The translations under genes and the position numbers were made by a program. From B1SED10-75 sp964636865 (GTDB taxonomy: Bacteria; Bacillota; Dethiobacteria; DTU022; PWGO01): a stretch of 26,254 nucleotides of DNA. Location of the stretch: the NCBI GenBank assembly GCA_964636865.1, contig CAZWVJ010000024.1:1-26254 (forward strand), read 5' to 3'. Shown one piece after another: positions 1 through 6,509 of this stretch; position 1 is the first letter of the stretch, and every line of letters starts with the position of its first letter. The notes below the pieces were generated by a model. It ran no database searches. It saw nothing but the letters and a program-made list of their open reading frames with translations, and had not been told where the DNA came from.

Positions 1-94
1 CACAGCTTACTTCAATCCAATTTATCCTTCACACAGATTACTTCAATCTAACCTTATCGGTGACACAGCTTGCTTCAATCCAACCTTATCTTGG
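1..94. repeat. Three imperfect 31-32 bp tandem repeats
   Basis: Units start at 1, 32 and 64. Each begins CACAG, followed by a TT(A/G)CTTCAATC core and an AA..TTAT segment. The copies differ at only a few positions, mainly near the unit ends. The array touches the window edge, so it may continue further left. It lies downstream of the PBP gene, between it and whatever follows in the dcw cluster. I see no open reading frame across it. The period is close to three helical turns, but no binding protein can be named. Confidence 0.8.
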
Positions 95-139
95 CCTGAG
101 AAATTATGGCTAAAAAAAACAAAATCGGCTTCAGAAACA

Positions 140-180
140 CGCCCCACCTTAAACATTAAACGCCCTTATGGGCTTTATTA
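140..180 (-). terminator. Weak possible terminator after the PBP gene
   Basis: On the minus strand, just past the PBP stop codon, AAAGCCC and GGGCGTTT can pair as a short stem (one bulged G) around an ATAA loop. A modestly T-rich stretch and a run of eight T (about 113-120) follow further downstream. The stem is short and the T run is not adjacent, so this may be only a pause site. dcw clusters usually continue into murE here, which argues against full termination. Confidence 0.25.
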
Positions 181-189
181 TACAAGATT

Positions 190-2289
190 TTATTCCGATT
201 GGCTAAAAATCACATCCACTTTTTCTCCGGGCTCTACTTTTGAACCGGGGCGGGGATATTGATCTAACACCACACCGTTTCCTTCCGATTCAAGCGTTAG
301 CCCGAACCAGCCCAATATTGTTTCTGCATCTTCCATTGTTTTCCCCTCAAGGTCGGGAACCTTTACTTCACCACCGGGAAGAATTTTATCTCCTACATAA
401 ACAATAATATTGGCTTCCTTAGAAACATGGCTTCCACTCTCGGGGGTTTGTTTTTTTATTAAATCACCGTCGCCCATGAGCTCTAAATCTAACCCTATTT
501 CCGCTAATTGATCTTCCGCCTCTCCCGGAGAAAGCCCCTTTAAATCGGGTGCCTCGATAACTCCTCCTTCAGGCAAAACTCTTTCATCTCTGGGTTCCAT
601 TTCTTTATACTCTATAACATCCGTCATAACCCGATGAAAGATGGGGGCGCTCACAAAAGAACCCCACTGCGAGCCTTTCCGGGCATTATCAACGGCTATG
701 TATAATATAATTTGCGGTTCTTCCACCGGCATAAAACCTACAAAAGATAATATAAATTCCCCGGCAATATAATTTCCATCCTCTCCTACTTTTTGAGCTG
801 TCCCGGTTTTACCTGCAATACTGTGGCCCTCAATGTGGGCATTTATGCCGGAGCCTTCTTGTACGGTCTCTTTCATTATATCAGCAACCTCCCGGCCCGT
901 TTCCTGGGAAACTACCTGCCTGATTTTTTGAGGTTCGTTTCTTTCCACTACATTACCCTCCATATCCTGAAACTCTTTGACCACGTAAGGCTGCATTAAG
1001 TATCCCCCGTTAGCGACGGCTGAAAAAGCCGAAACCTGTTGTAAAGGAGTAACCGAAACCCCCTGGCCAAAAGCAGTAGTAGCAAGTTCCACAGGCCCTG
1101 TCTCCTGTGGGCTAAAAATTATTCCCCTGCTTTCTCCGGGATAATCCACCCCCGTTTTACTACCAAAGCCAAAACTTCGCAGGTAGGACAACAAGGTATC
1201 CTTACCCAATCGTTCCCCCAGTTCCATAAATCCAACATTACAGGAAGCAAGCATTGCTTCCCGGAAATTAATTTCTTCATGTCCTCCGCGATCAGATGTC
1301 CAGCAGCCGATTTCTGCATCGGCAACTTCCCTGGATCCCTTACATTCAAAGGTCTCTTTCCCGTCATAAATCCCTTCTTCAACAGCGGCCATCAGTGTAG
1401 CTATCTTTAAAGTAGATCCGGGTTCAAAAGTCATGGTAAATGGATCCAGACTCATTTTACTCTGGTCATATTCCCTATAATTTTCGGGGTCAAAATCCGG
1501 CTTGCTGGAGACCGCCAATACTTCACCGGTTTGCGGATCCATAGCCAGTCCCATTACCCGGTCCGCTTTATATTCTTCTAAAGCGAGCGATAACTCTCTT
1601 TCTAAAATGTATTGAAGGGTACTATCAATGGTTAGAACAAGATTCGTCCCCTCTTCCGGAAGAGTATAACTGTTTGCTTCAAAAGGAAGAGGTCGGTTTT
1701 TTCCATCAGAAGAAAAGAAAAAGTTGCCTTTTTCTCCCCTCAACACTTCTTCATATTTACTTTCCAATCCCATCAAACCTTCATCCATTCCCTTAAAACC
1801 AATTAACTGAGAAGCTAATTTGCCCTGGGGGTAAATACGTTTTCTTTCCATTTCAAAAGTAATTCCGGAAAGATCAAGTTCCCGAATCTTCTGTGCCACT
1901 TCCGGTTCTACTTTACGTTTAAGATATATCAAATCACGGGAGCTAGTTAGTAAACTTTTAAGACGGTCAACTTCCATATCTAAAACGTGGGATAAAACCC
2001 TTGCAGTTTCTTCCGGATTTTCCACATAACCCGGAATAGCAGCCACGGTTTCTCTCGGACTGCTACTTGCTAAAAGGTTGCCATTGCGGTCGTAAATAGA
2101 ACCGCGGGGCGCTTCGGTGAATATGTTTCGGTTCCACTGCTCCTGAGCTTTGTTTTGCAATTCATCGGCCTGTATAACTTGAATCCAAAACAACCTGATA
2201 ACCAATAAAAAAACAATAAATAAGAATAAACCAAGAAGCACTCTCAATCTATTTTTAATTTGACCTTGTGAATTCCAAAAAACTGACAA
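190..2289 (-). CDS. spoVD: Penicillin-binding protein, SpoVD/FtsI class, with two PASTA domains
   Basis: A class B transpeptidase that cross-links peptidoglycan at the septum or in the spore cortex, anchored in the membrane and acting outside the cell. An N-terminal membrane segment spans about residues 17-37. The dimerisation domain follows (PRGSIYDRNG near 61-70). The transpeptidase domain has all three active-site motifs: STLK at 292-295 (Ser292 nucleophile), SCN at 349-351 and KTGT at 494-497. Two C-terminal PASTA domains cover about 577-635 and 641-697. At 699 aa it is the usual size for SpoVD or PBP2B. The start is TTG, with a G-rich ribosome binding site (GAGGGGGG) seven bases upstream. 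It is the fourth gene of the dcw cluster after mraZ, rsmH and ftsL. Whether it serves division (FtsI/PbpB) or sporulation (SpoVD) cannot be decided, because a second PBP gene, if present, lies outside the window. Confidence 0.93.
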   Translation of the reverse strand: MSVFWNSQGQIKNRLRVLLGLFLFIVFLLVIRLFWIQVIQADELQNKAQEQWNRNIFTEAPRGSIYDRNGNLLASSSPRETVAAIPGYVENPEETARVLSHVLDMEVDRLKSLLTSSRDLIYLKRKVEPEVAQKIRELDLSGITFEMERKRIYPQGKLASQLIGFKGMDEGLMGLESKYEEVLRGEKGNFFFSSDGKNRPLPFEANSYTLPEEGTNLVLTIDSTLQYILERELSLALEEYKADRVMGLAMDPQTGEVLAVSSKPDFDPENYREYDQSKMSLDPFTMTFEPGSTLKIATLMAAVEEGIYDGKETFECKGSREVADAEIGCWTSDRGGHEEINFREAMLASCNVGFMELGERLGKDTLLSYLRSFGFGSKTGVDYPGESRGIIFSPQETGPVELATTAFGQGVSVTPLQQVSAFSAVANGGYLMQPYVVKEFQDMEGNVVERNEPQKIRQVVSQETGREVADIMKETVQEGSGINAHIEGHSIAGKTGTAQKVGEDGNYIAGEFILSFVGFMPVEEPQIILYIAVDNARKGSQWGSFVSAPIFHRVMTDVIEYKEMEPRDERVLPEGGVIEAPDLKGLSPGEAEDQLAEIGLDLELMGDGDLIKKQTPESGSHVSKEANIIVYVGDKILPGGEVKVPDLEGKTMEDAETILGWFGLTLESEGNGVVLDQYPRPGSKVEPGEKVDVIFSQSE

Positions 2290-2329
2290 GCTTCCGCCCC
2301 CCTCGAAAAAAGCTTATCATTAAAAGTTT

Positions 2330-2366
2330 GCCCCGCAGGTTTTTATAAAAATAGACCTACGGGCCC
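2330..2366 (-). promoter_or_regulatory. Strong hairpin between ftsL and the PBP gene
   Basis: In the 133-bp space between ftsL and the PBP gene, minus-strand GCCCGTAGGT pairs with ACCTGCGGG(G)C around an inner T-rich/A-rich loop that can extend the stem. The arms are about nine paired bases with one G-U pair. It lies about 40 bases upstream of the TTG start. There is no clean run of T directly after the stem, so it looks more like an mRNA processing, stability or attenuation element than a plain terminator. A perfect TATAAT (about 2376-2381) lies just upstream, but with no well-spaced -35, so an internal promoter is possible and unproven. Confidence 0.5.
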
Positions 2367-2422
2367 ATTATTATTATAATATGTTTCTTCTTGTTATAGT
2401 ATCAATAACGGGTTATATATGG

Positions 2423-2800
2423 CTACTCTATTAGCGATTCTTGAGAAACTGTCCGGATGGGCCGATCTTCAAAATCTTCCATTTCCAATTCATTACGAGC
2501 AATTTTTTCAATGCGTTCCATGGATTGCAGGCTAGAAACTTCCAACTTCAATTCCCTTTTTTCTTCCTGAAGAGCAGCCAATTCCCCTTGAGCTCTGGAA
2601 ATCTCAAAACTTGTGGTTACTACTTTACTATACAGGGCAACTGCTGCAAATGCAAGAAATACACATAATATCGTTACTATCATAATGGAAAGTTTTTCTT
2701 TTGCTTTGGGCTTATGCTCCGTGTTTCGGGAAAAATTATTAGACCGGGGGGGGATATATTCTTTTTGCTGTTGTGCAGGCATTTTATAAGCCTGTATCAT
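2423..2800 (-). CDS. ftsL: Cell division protein FtsL (DivIC/FtsL family)
   Basis: A small bitopic divisome protein expected to bind FtsB/DivIC and help recruit and activate the septal transpeptidase encoded next. From the chosen start it is 125 aa: a short polar cytoplasmic tail rich in Gln and Lys, one membrane helix at about 38-58, and an extracytoplasmic coiled coil at about 66-100 with regular Leu/Ile spacing, ending in an acidic tail. A longer frame begins at GTG 2809, but that GTG overlaps the AGAGGG ribosome binding site. The ATG at 2800 is eight bases after it, so I prefer the ATG. Identification rests on topology and position between rsmH and the PBP gene, because FtsL sequences are poorly conserved. 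DivIC is the main alternative family member. Confidence 0.85.
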   Translation of the reverse strand: MIQAYKMPAQQQKEYIPPRSNNFSRNTEHKPKAKEKLSIMIVTILCVFLAFAAVALYSKVVTTSFEISRAQGELAALQEEKRELKLEVSSLQSMERIEKIARNELEMEDFEDRPIRTVSQESLIE

Positions 2801-2819
2801 TTTTATCACCCTCTTTTTC

Positions 2820-3749
2820 TTAAATCTTTTGAGCTGCTCTTAACCTAGCGCTCCGGGCACGAGGATTATCCATTATTTCTTGTCCTGAAGGGCTTTCAGG
2901 TTTTTTGTTCATAATTTGCAAGGTAGATACTTTACCACAAGCACACTCAGGCAGTCCCGGGGGACAAACGCATTTTTGTGCCTCTGATTTGAAAAACTGT
3001 TTAACCCGGCGATCCTCCAGAGAATGGTAAGAAATAACCACCAAAACCCCACCTTCCTTTAAATAATCAACGCATTGAGGCAAAACTTTTTCCAACTGGC
3101 TTAACTCCCGGTTCACTTCAATCCTCAAAGCTTGAAAACAACGTTTAGCCGGATGTCCTCCCTTTTGTCTGCCGGCAGCGGGAATGGCTGATTTAATTAT
3201 TTCTACAAATTGCCCCGTAGTTTTTATTTCTTGCGATTTTCGATAAGATGCCACAAAAGACGCAATTCTTGGAGCCCATCGTTCCTCGCCGTATACCTTA
3301 AATATCCGACTTAAATCTTGTGCGCTTCTTTTGTTTAGTATATCCGCCGCTTTCACCGGTAAATTTATATCCATTCGCATATCTAAAGGCCCGTCTACCT
3401 GGTAAGAAAACCCCCGTTCACTTTCTTCTAACTGATAACTTGACAATCCCAAATCTAAAAGAATGCCATCTACCCGGAAAATTTCTAAACCTTCAAGAAC
3501 GTCTGCCAGGCTGCCAAATTCATTTTGAACAAGGGTAAATCGGCCTTCATACCCTTCTAAATTAATTCTGGCCTGTTGTAAAGCATTATGATCTCGATCT
3601 ATGCCCACCAGCAGTCCTTCCTCTCCGAGATAATCACAAATACCCCGCGCATGCCCCCCACCACCGACAGTAGCGTCAACATATATTCCTGAAGGGTGAG
3701 GATTCAGATATCTCAACACTTTTTCCGGCATTACGGGCTTGTGAACTAT
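2820..3749 (-). CDS. rsmH: 16S rRNA m4C1402 methyltransferase RsmH (MraW), probable ATA start
   Basis: An S-adenosylmethionine-dependent enzyme that N4-methylates C1402 of 16S rRNA. The SAM-binding motif DATVGGGGHARGI lies at about residues 25-37, followed by the GIDRD segment, LDLGLSSYQL and a C-terminal VISYHSLEDRRVKQFF motif typical of the family. The open frame extends to a TTG at 3782, but nothing like a ribosome binding site precedes that TTG. Instead GGGAGG (3757-3762) lies inside the extension, exactly seven bases before an in-frame ATA at 3749. Starting there gives (I)VHKPVM, matching the usual short RsmH N-terminus before the conserved HK-V segment (309 aa). The next in-frame ATG would delete this conserved segment. 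The gene lies 19 bases before ftsL and 65 after mraZ. Family assignment is secure; the ATA start is inferred. Confidence 0.93.
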   Translation of the reverse strand: MVHKPVMPEKVLRYLNPHPSGIYVDATVGGGGHARGICDYLGEEGLLVGIDRDHNALQQARINLEGYEGRFTLVQNEFGSLADVLEGLEIFRVDGILLDLGLSSYQLEESERGFSYQVDGPLDMRMDINLPVKAADILNKRSAQDLSRIFKVYGEERWAPRIASFVASYRKSQEIKTTGQFVEIIKSAIPAAGRQKGGHPAKRCFQALRIEVNRELSQLEKVLPQCVDYLKEGGVLVVISYHSLEDRRVKQFFKSEAQKCVCPPGLPECACGKVSTLQIMNKKPESPSGQEIMDNPRARSARLRAAQKI

Positions 3750-3756
3750 ATAGCTA

Positions 3757-3762
3757 CCTCCC
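3757..3762 (-). promoter_or_regulatory. Ribosome binding site deciding the rsmH start
   Basis: Minus-strand GGGAGG is located seven bases before the ATA codon at 3749-3747. No ATG, GTG or TTG lies in frame at a workable distance. The only canonical upstream candidate (TTG, 3782) is upstream of this site and lacks its own. Confidence 0.6.
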
Positions 3763-3813
3763 TTTTCCCTTACTTTCCTCAAATATATTTATTTCTTATA
3801 GTAGGGCTTTATT

Positions 3814-4245
3814 TCAAAGATCAAAATCTACCAGCTTTTCGGCAATCTCTTCATAAGAAGTGCTTGCTTCCTCGCTGTATTCTTTCCAGGTTTCCTGCGA
3901 CCATATTTCTACGTGATCGGAAACACCGATAATCACGGCTTCGCTTTCCAATTTTGCATATTCGCGTAAATTTTGAGTTATTAATATCCTATTCTGCCTA
4001 TCTCTCTCTACTTCTACAGCTCCGGAGAAAAACAACCTCTTAAACGCTCTCGCGTCCGCGCGGGTATCGGGAAGATTCTTGAGCTTTTTCTCCATGACTT
4101 CCCATTCATCCAAAGGATATGCAAAAAGACACTGATCTAACCCCCGGGTGACAATAAACCTGTCCCCCAAGCCCTCCCTTAATCTTGCAGGGATAGTCAG
4201 GCGCCCTTTCTCATCGATAGTATGGACAAATTCCCCCATGAACAT
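3814..4245 (-). CDS. mraZ: Transcriptional regulator MraZ
   Basis: First gene of the dcw cluster, encoding a DNA-binding protein that in studied bacteria forms a ring and represses or modulates its own operon. It is 143 aa, the normal length. Two SpoVT/AbrB-like half repeats are visible: DEKGRLTIPARLR at 11-23 and DRQNRILITQNLR at 82-94, each with the conserved D..GR/NR core. The N-terminus MFMGEF.HTID is characteristic. The ATG at 4245 follows an AGG-containing site nine bases upstream. Three phased TGG boxes that fit the MraZ operator lie in the leader 31-60 bases upstream, so autoregulation is likely. rsmH, ftsL and the PBP gene follow in the same direction. Confidence 0.96.
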   Translation of the reverse strand: MFMGEFVHTIDEKGRLTIPARLREGLGDRFIVTRGLDQCLFAYPLDEWEVMEKKLKNLPDTRADARAFKRLFFSGAVEVERDRQNRILITQNLREYAKLESEAVIIGVSDHVEIWSQETWKEYSEEASTSYEEIAEKLVDFDL

Positions 4246-4275
4246 AGCTTTTACCTATCTTTCTCTTAATATGTT

Positions 4276-4305
4276 CTCCACTTTATACCACTTTTCCCCA
4301 CTTTT
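4276..4305 (-). promoter_or_regulatory. MraZ operator: three direct boxes with 10-bp period
   Basis: On the minus strand, three consecutive 10-base units read AAAAGTGGGG, AAAAGTGGTA and TAAAGTGGAG. The TGG-centred boxes are separated by five-base A-rich spacers, the arrangement known for MraZ binding (TGGGN repeats). Box 1 matches fully and boxes 2 and 3 are degenerate at the third G or later. A TATAAA (4282-4287) overlaps box 2 and could be the -10 element, although no good -35 is visible, so repression by occlusion is plausible. Confidence 0.7.
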
Positions 4306-4350
4306 ATGCATTAGTTCTCCCTTTTAACCCAAAATCCTCCTTTTTAAATC

Positions 4351-4390
4351 AAAAAAATTAAAAAATCGGTTAAATTTTTTTAACCGATTT
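4351..4390 (-). terminator. Rho-independent terminator upstream of mraZ
   Basis: A perfect 12-bp inverted repeat (AAATCGGTTAAA with TTTAACCGATTT, four-base loop) spans 4363-4390. On the minus strand it is followed by the T-rich tract TTTAATTTTTTT. It would stop transcripts from the aspS/6S side before the dcw cluster. The stem is AU-rich apart from the CGG/CCG core. Confidence 0.75.
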
Positions 4391-4485
4391 AAAATTGGAT
4401 TTCTAAATTATTATTCTTATGCAGTCGGAGTAGGGCATCAAGGCATCCGAAGAAAAAAATACCTTTATAGGGAGCAAAAAAAAAA

Positions 4486-4676
4486 TATCCCCGCTCTGCC
4501 GTGAGCCGTGTGTTTTGAACTTGGCTTTCCTCAGGTGGGTACCCTCTTACGATCTTTGTATGTCCTTTTATCCATCATTTCAAAAAGGCCTATACGCCGA
4601 CCGTAAAGCCCGGGTTCCCTTTCAAATCACTGTTGGCTCAAAACTTCAACGGCCTACACGCGCAAAGCAGGGCTAT
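4486..4676 (-). ncRNA. ssrS: 6S RNA
   Basis: A regulatory RNA that binds the sigma-A RNA polymerase holoenzyme by mimicking an open promoter. The ends form a long bulged closing stem: minus-strand CCCTGCTTTGC (from 4672) pairs with GCAGAGCGGGG (to 4489), and the pairing continues through CGTG/CACG and CCG/CGG. A large internal bubble carries GTTTTGAGCC on the 5' side and GTTCAAAAC on the 3' side. An inner arm pairs GGGAACCC with GGGTACCC, then CTTTACGGTC with GATCGTAAG. This architecture and the AAAGGGAACC and GGTACCCACCTG segments match Gram-positive 6S RNAs. The size, about 185-190 nt, is typical. A run of ten T follows the 3' end (4476-4485). As I recall, a 6S gene also neighbours aspS in Bacillus. 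Exact ends are uncertain by several bases. Confidence 0.88.
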
Positions 4677-4699
4677 TTTTGTCTTCGCTTCTTTATTTA

Positions 4700-4728
4700 A
4701 ATGTAACACACCAGTCATCCTAAAGCAA
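4700..4728 (-). promoter_or_regulatory. Candidate promoter for 6S RNA
   Basis: Minus-strand TTGCTT (4723-4728), a 17-base spacer and TACATT (4700-4705) resemble a sigma-A promoter. It would start transcription near 4693, about 20 bases before the closing stem, which is a little far. The TAAATA just downstream is an alternative -10 with a poorer -35. Confidence 0.4.
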
Positions 4729-4754
4729 GAGCAATTCAAAGCTTTCTAAAAAAC

Positions 4755-6509
4755 CTATTCATCGATTTTTATTTTAAGCTCTTGTAGTTGAGCCGGAGCC
4801 ACCGGAGAAGGAGCCCCGGTCATCAAGCAGTTTCCGCCGGCAGTTTTGGGGAAAGGTATGATGTCTCGAATACTCTGATCCCCTGCCAAAAGCATAATCA
4901 ATCTATCCAATCCGAAAGCTATGCCCCCATGAGGTGGAGCGCCGTATTCGAAAGCTTCCAAAAGGAAACCAAATTTTTCTTTGGCCTCATCCGGGCTAAC
5001 TCCCAGCAAAGAAAACATTTTTTCTTGAATATCTCGCTGAGAAATTCTGATGCTACCTCCCCCTATTTCAACCCCGTCCAATACCAGATCATAGGCCTGC
5101 GCCCTGGCTTCCCCCGGCGCCTCTTCTAATTTGGGCATATCTTCCTCCAGGGGGGCGGTAAAAGGATGATGCATGGAGTAATAACGATTATCCTCACTGC
5201 TGTATTCTAATAAAGGAAAATCAATTATCCACACAAATTTGCTTTCTTCTCCTAAACCCATCTCTTTCCCCAAATCTAAGCGCAGTTGCCCTAACACATA
5301 GCAGGTTGTATCCCAATCTTCAGCCACAAAAAGGAGGAGGTCATTTTCTTCTGCCCCCATCTTATTACCTATTTTTTCCACGAGATCAGGGGTAAAAAAC
5401 TTCGCAATAGGCGATTTCCACCCTTCGGAAGTAATAACCACCCAGGCTAATCCGCTTGCTCCTAATTCCTGTGCTTTCAAGGTTAAGTCATCAATCTGCT
5501 TGCGGGAATAACTTCCCCCTCCCGGAACACGTAAACCCTTCACCACTCCTTCTTTCTCCACGGATTGAGTAAAAACCCGAAATTCGCTTTGCGCAGCCAG
5601 TTCCGAAATATCAATAAGCTCCATCCCAAAACGCAGGTCAGGTTTATCCACCCCAAAACGATTCATGGCATCATAATAAGTTAAGCGGGCGAAAGAAGGA
5701 ATCTTTTCTCCTTTAATCCTTTCCCAAACTTCTCCCAGCATTGTTTCTACGATCTGAAATATTTTCTCCCGGTCCGCAAATGAAACCTCCATATCTACCT
5801 GGGTAAATTCAGGTTGCCGATCGGCCCTTAAATCTTCATCCCTGAAACAGCGGGCAATCTGGAAATACCTTTCCAAACCTCCTACCATCAACAGTTGTTT
5901 AAAAAGCTGCGGTGATTGCGGCAGAGCAAAAAAGGAACCGGGTTGATGCCGAAACGGGACCAGGTAATCCCGGGCCCCTTCCGGGGTACTGCGAGTTAAA
6001 ATGGGAGTTTCTACTTCCACAAAATCCTGCTTGTCTAAATTATCCCGAATGGCTTTGATTATATTATGCCTTAACTTCAATCTTTTCTGCATTTCCGGCC
6101 GGCGTAAATCCAGATAGCGATAACGTAACCTGATATTTTCATCCACGTTGACGCCATCTTCAATGTAAAAAGGTGGAGTTTTCGACTCATTTAAGACCTG
6201 CATTTCATCTATCCTTATTTCTACTTCTCCCGTTTTCAAATTAGGGTTAACGGTATCAGCAGAACGGCGGTTCACCGTTCCCCGAAGGGCTATTACGTAT
6301 TCACCGCGTAAACGTTCGGCCGTCTCGAAGATAGAGCGATCACGGTCATAATCAGCTACCACCTGGACCAAACCGCTCCGATCCCTTAAATCGATAAAGA
6401 TGAGCTTACCGTGGTCCCGCGTTCGTTTTACCCAGCCGGCTAAAGTTACCGATTTGTTTTCATCTTCCAGGCTCAGTTCTCCGCACCCATGAGTCCTTTG
6501 AAACTCCAT
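4755..6509 (-). CDS. aspS: Aspartyl-tRNA synthetase, bacterial type
   Basis: A class II synthetase that charges tRNA-Asp in the cytoplasm. It has an N-terminal OB-fold anticodon-binding domain (about 20-105), the catalytic core with RYLDLRRPEMQ, motif 2 FRDEDLRADRQPEFTQ at about 222-237, a bacterial GAD-type insertion in the middle, and motif 3 GIAFGLDRL at about 529-537. The length of 584 aa is normal. The frame is open to 6533, but GGGAGG lies seven bases before the ATG at 6509. That ATG overlaps the hisS stop (TAATG), so the two genes are probably translationally coupled. In the anticodon domain the RDHG segment has His33, the residue reported at this place in non-discriminating AspRS enzymes that also charge tRNA-Asn, whereas E. 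coli has Leu. Relaxed tRNA specificity is therefore possible but only inferred. Confidence 0.96.
   Translation of the reverse strand: MEFQRTHGCGELSLEDENKSVTLAGWVKRTRDHGKLIFIDLRDRSGLVQVVADYDRDRSIFETAERLRGEYVIALRGTVNRRSADTVNPNLKTGEVEIRIDEMQVLNESKTPPFYIEDGVNVDENIRLRYRYLDLRRPEMQKRLKLRHNIIKAIRDNLDKQDFVEVETPILTRSTPEGARDYLVPFRHQPGSFFALPQSPQLFKQLLMVGGLERYFQIARCFRDEDLRADRQPEFTQVDMEVSFADREKIFQIVETMLGEVWERIKGEKIPSFARLTYYDAMNRFGVDKPDLRFGMELIDISELAAQSEFRVFTQSVEKEGVVKGLRVPGGGSYSRKQIDDLTLKAQELGASGLAWVVITSEGWKSPIAKFFTPDLVEKIGNKMGAEENDLLLFVAEDWDTTCYVLGQLRLDLGKEMGLGEESKFVWIIDFPLLEYSSEDNRYYSMHHPFTAPLEEDMPKLEEAPGEARAQAYDLVLDGVEIGGGSIRISQRDIQEKMFSLLGVSPDEAKEKFGFLLEAFEYGAPPHGGIAFGLDRLIMLLAGDQSIRDIIPFPKTAGGNCLMTGAPSPVAPAQLQELKIKIDE

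Noticed and set aside
1..94. Possible CRISPR array
   Set aside because: The repeats are directly adjacent and diverged, with no unique spacers between identical repeats, so this is a tandem repeat.
4515..4700. 61-codon open frame on the plus strand
   Set aside because: It lies across the 6S RNA on the opposite strand, has no ribosome binding site I could see, and no recognisable protein features.
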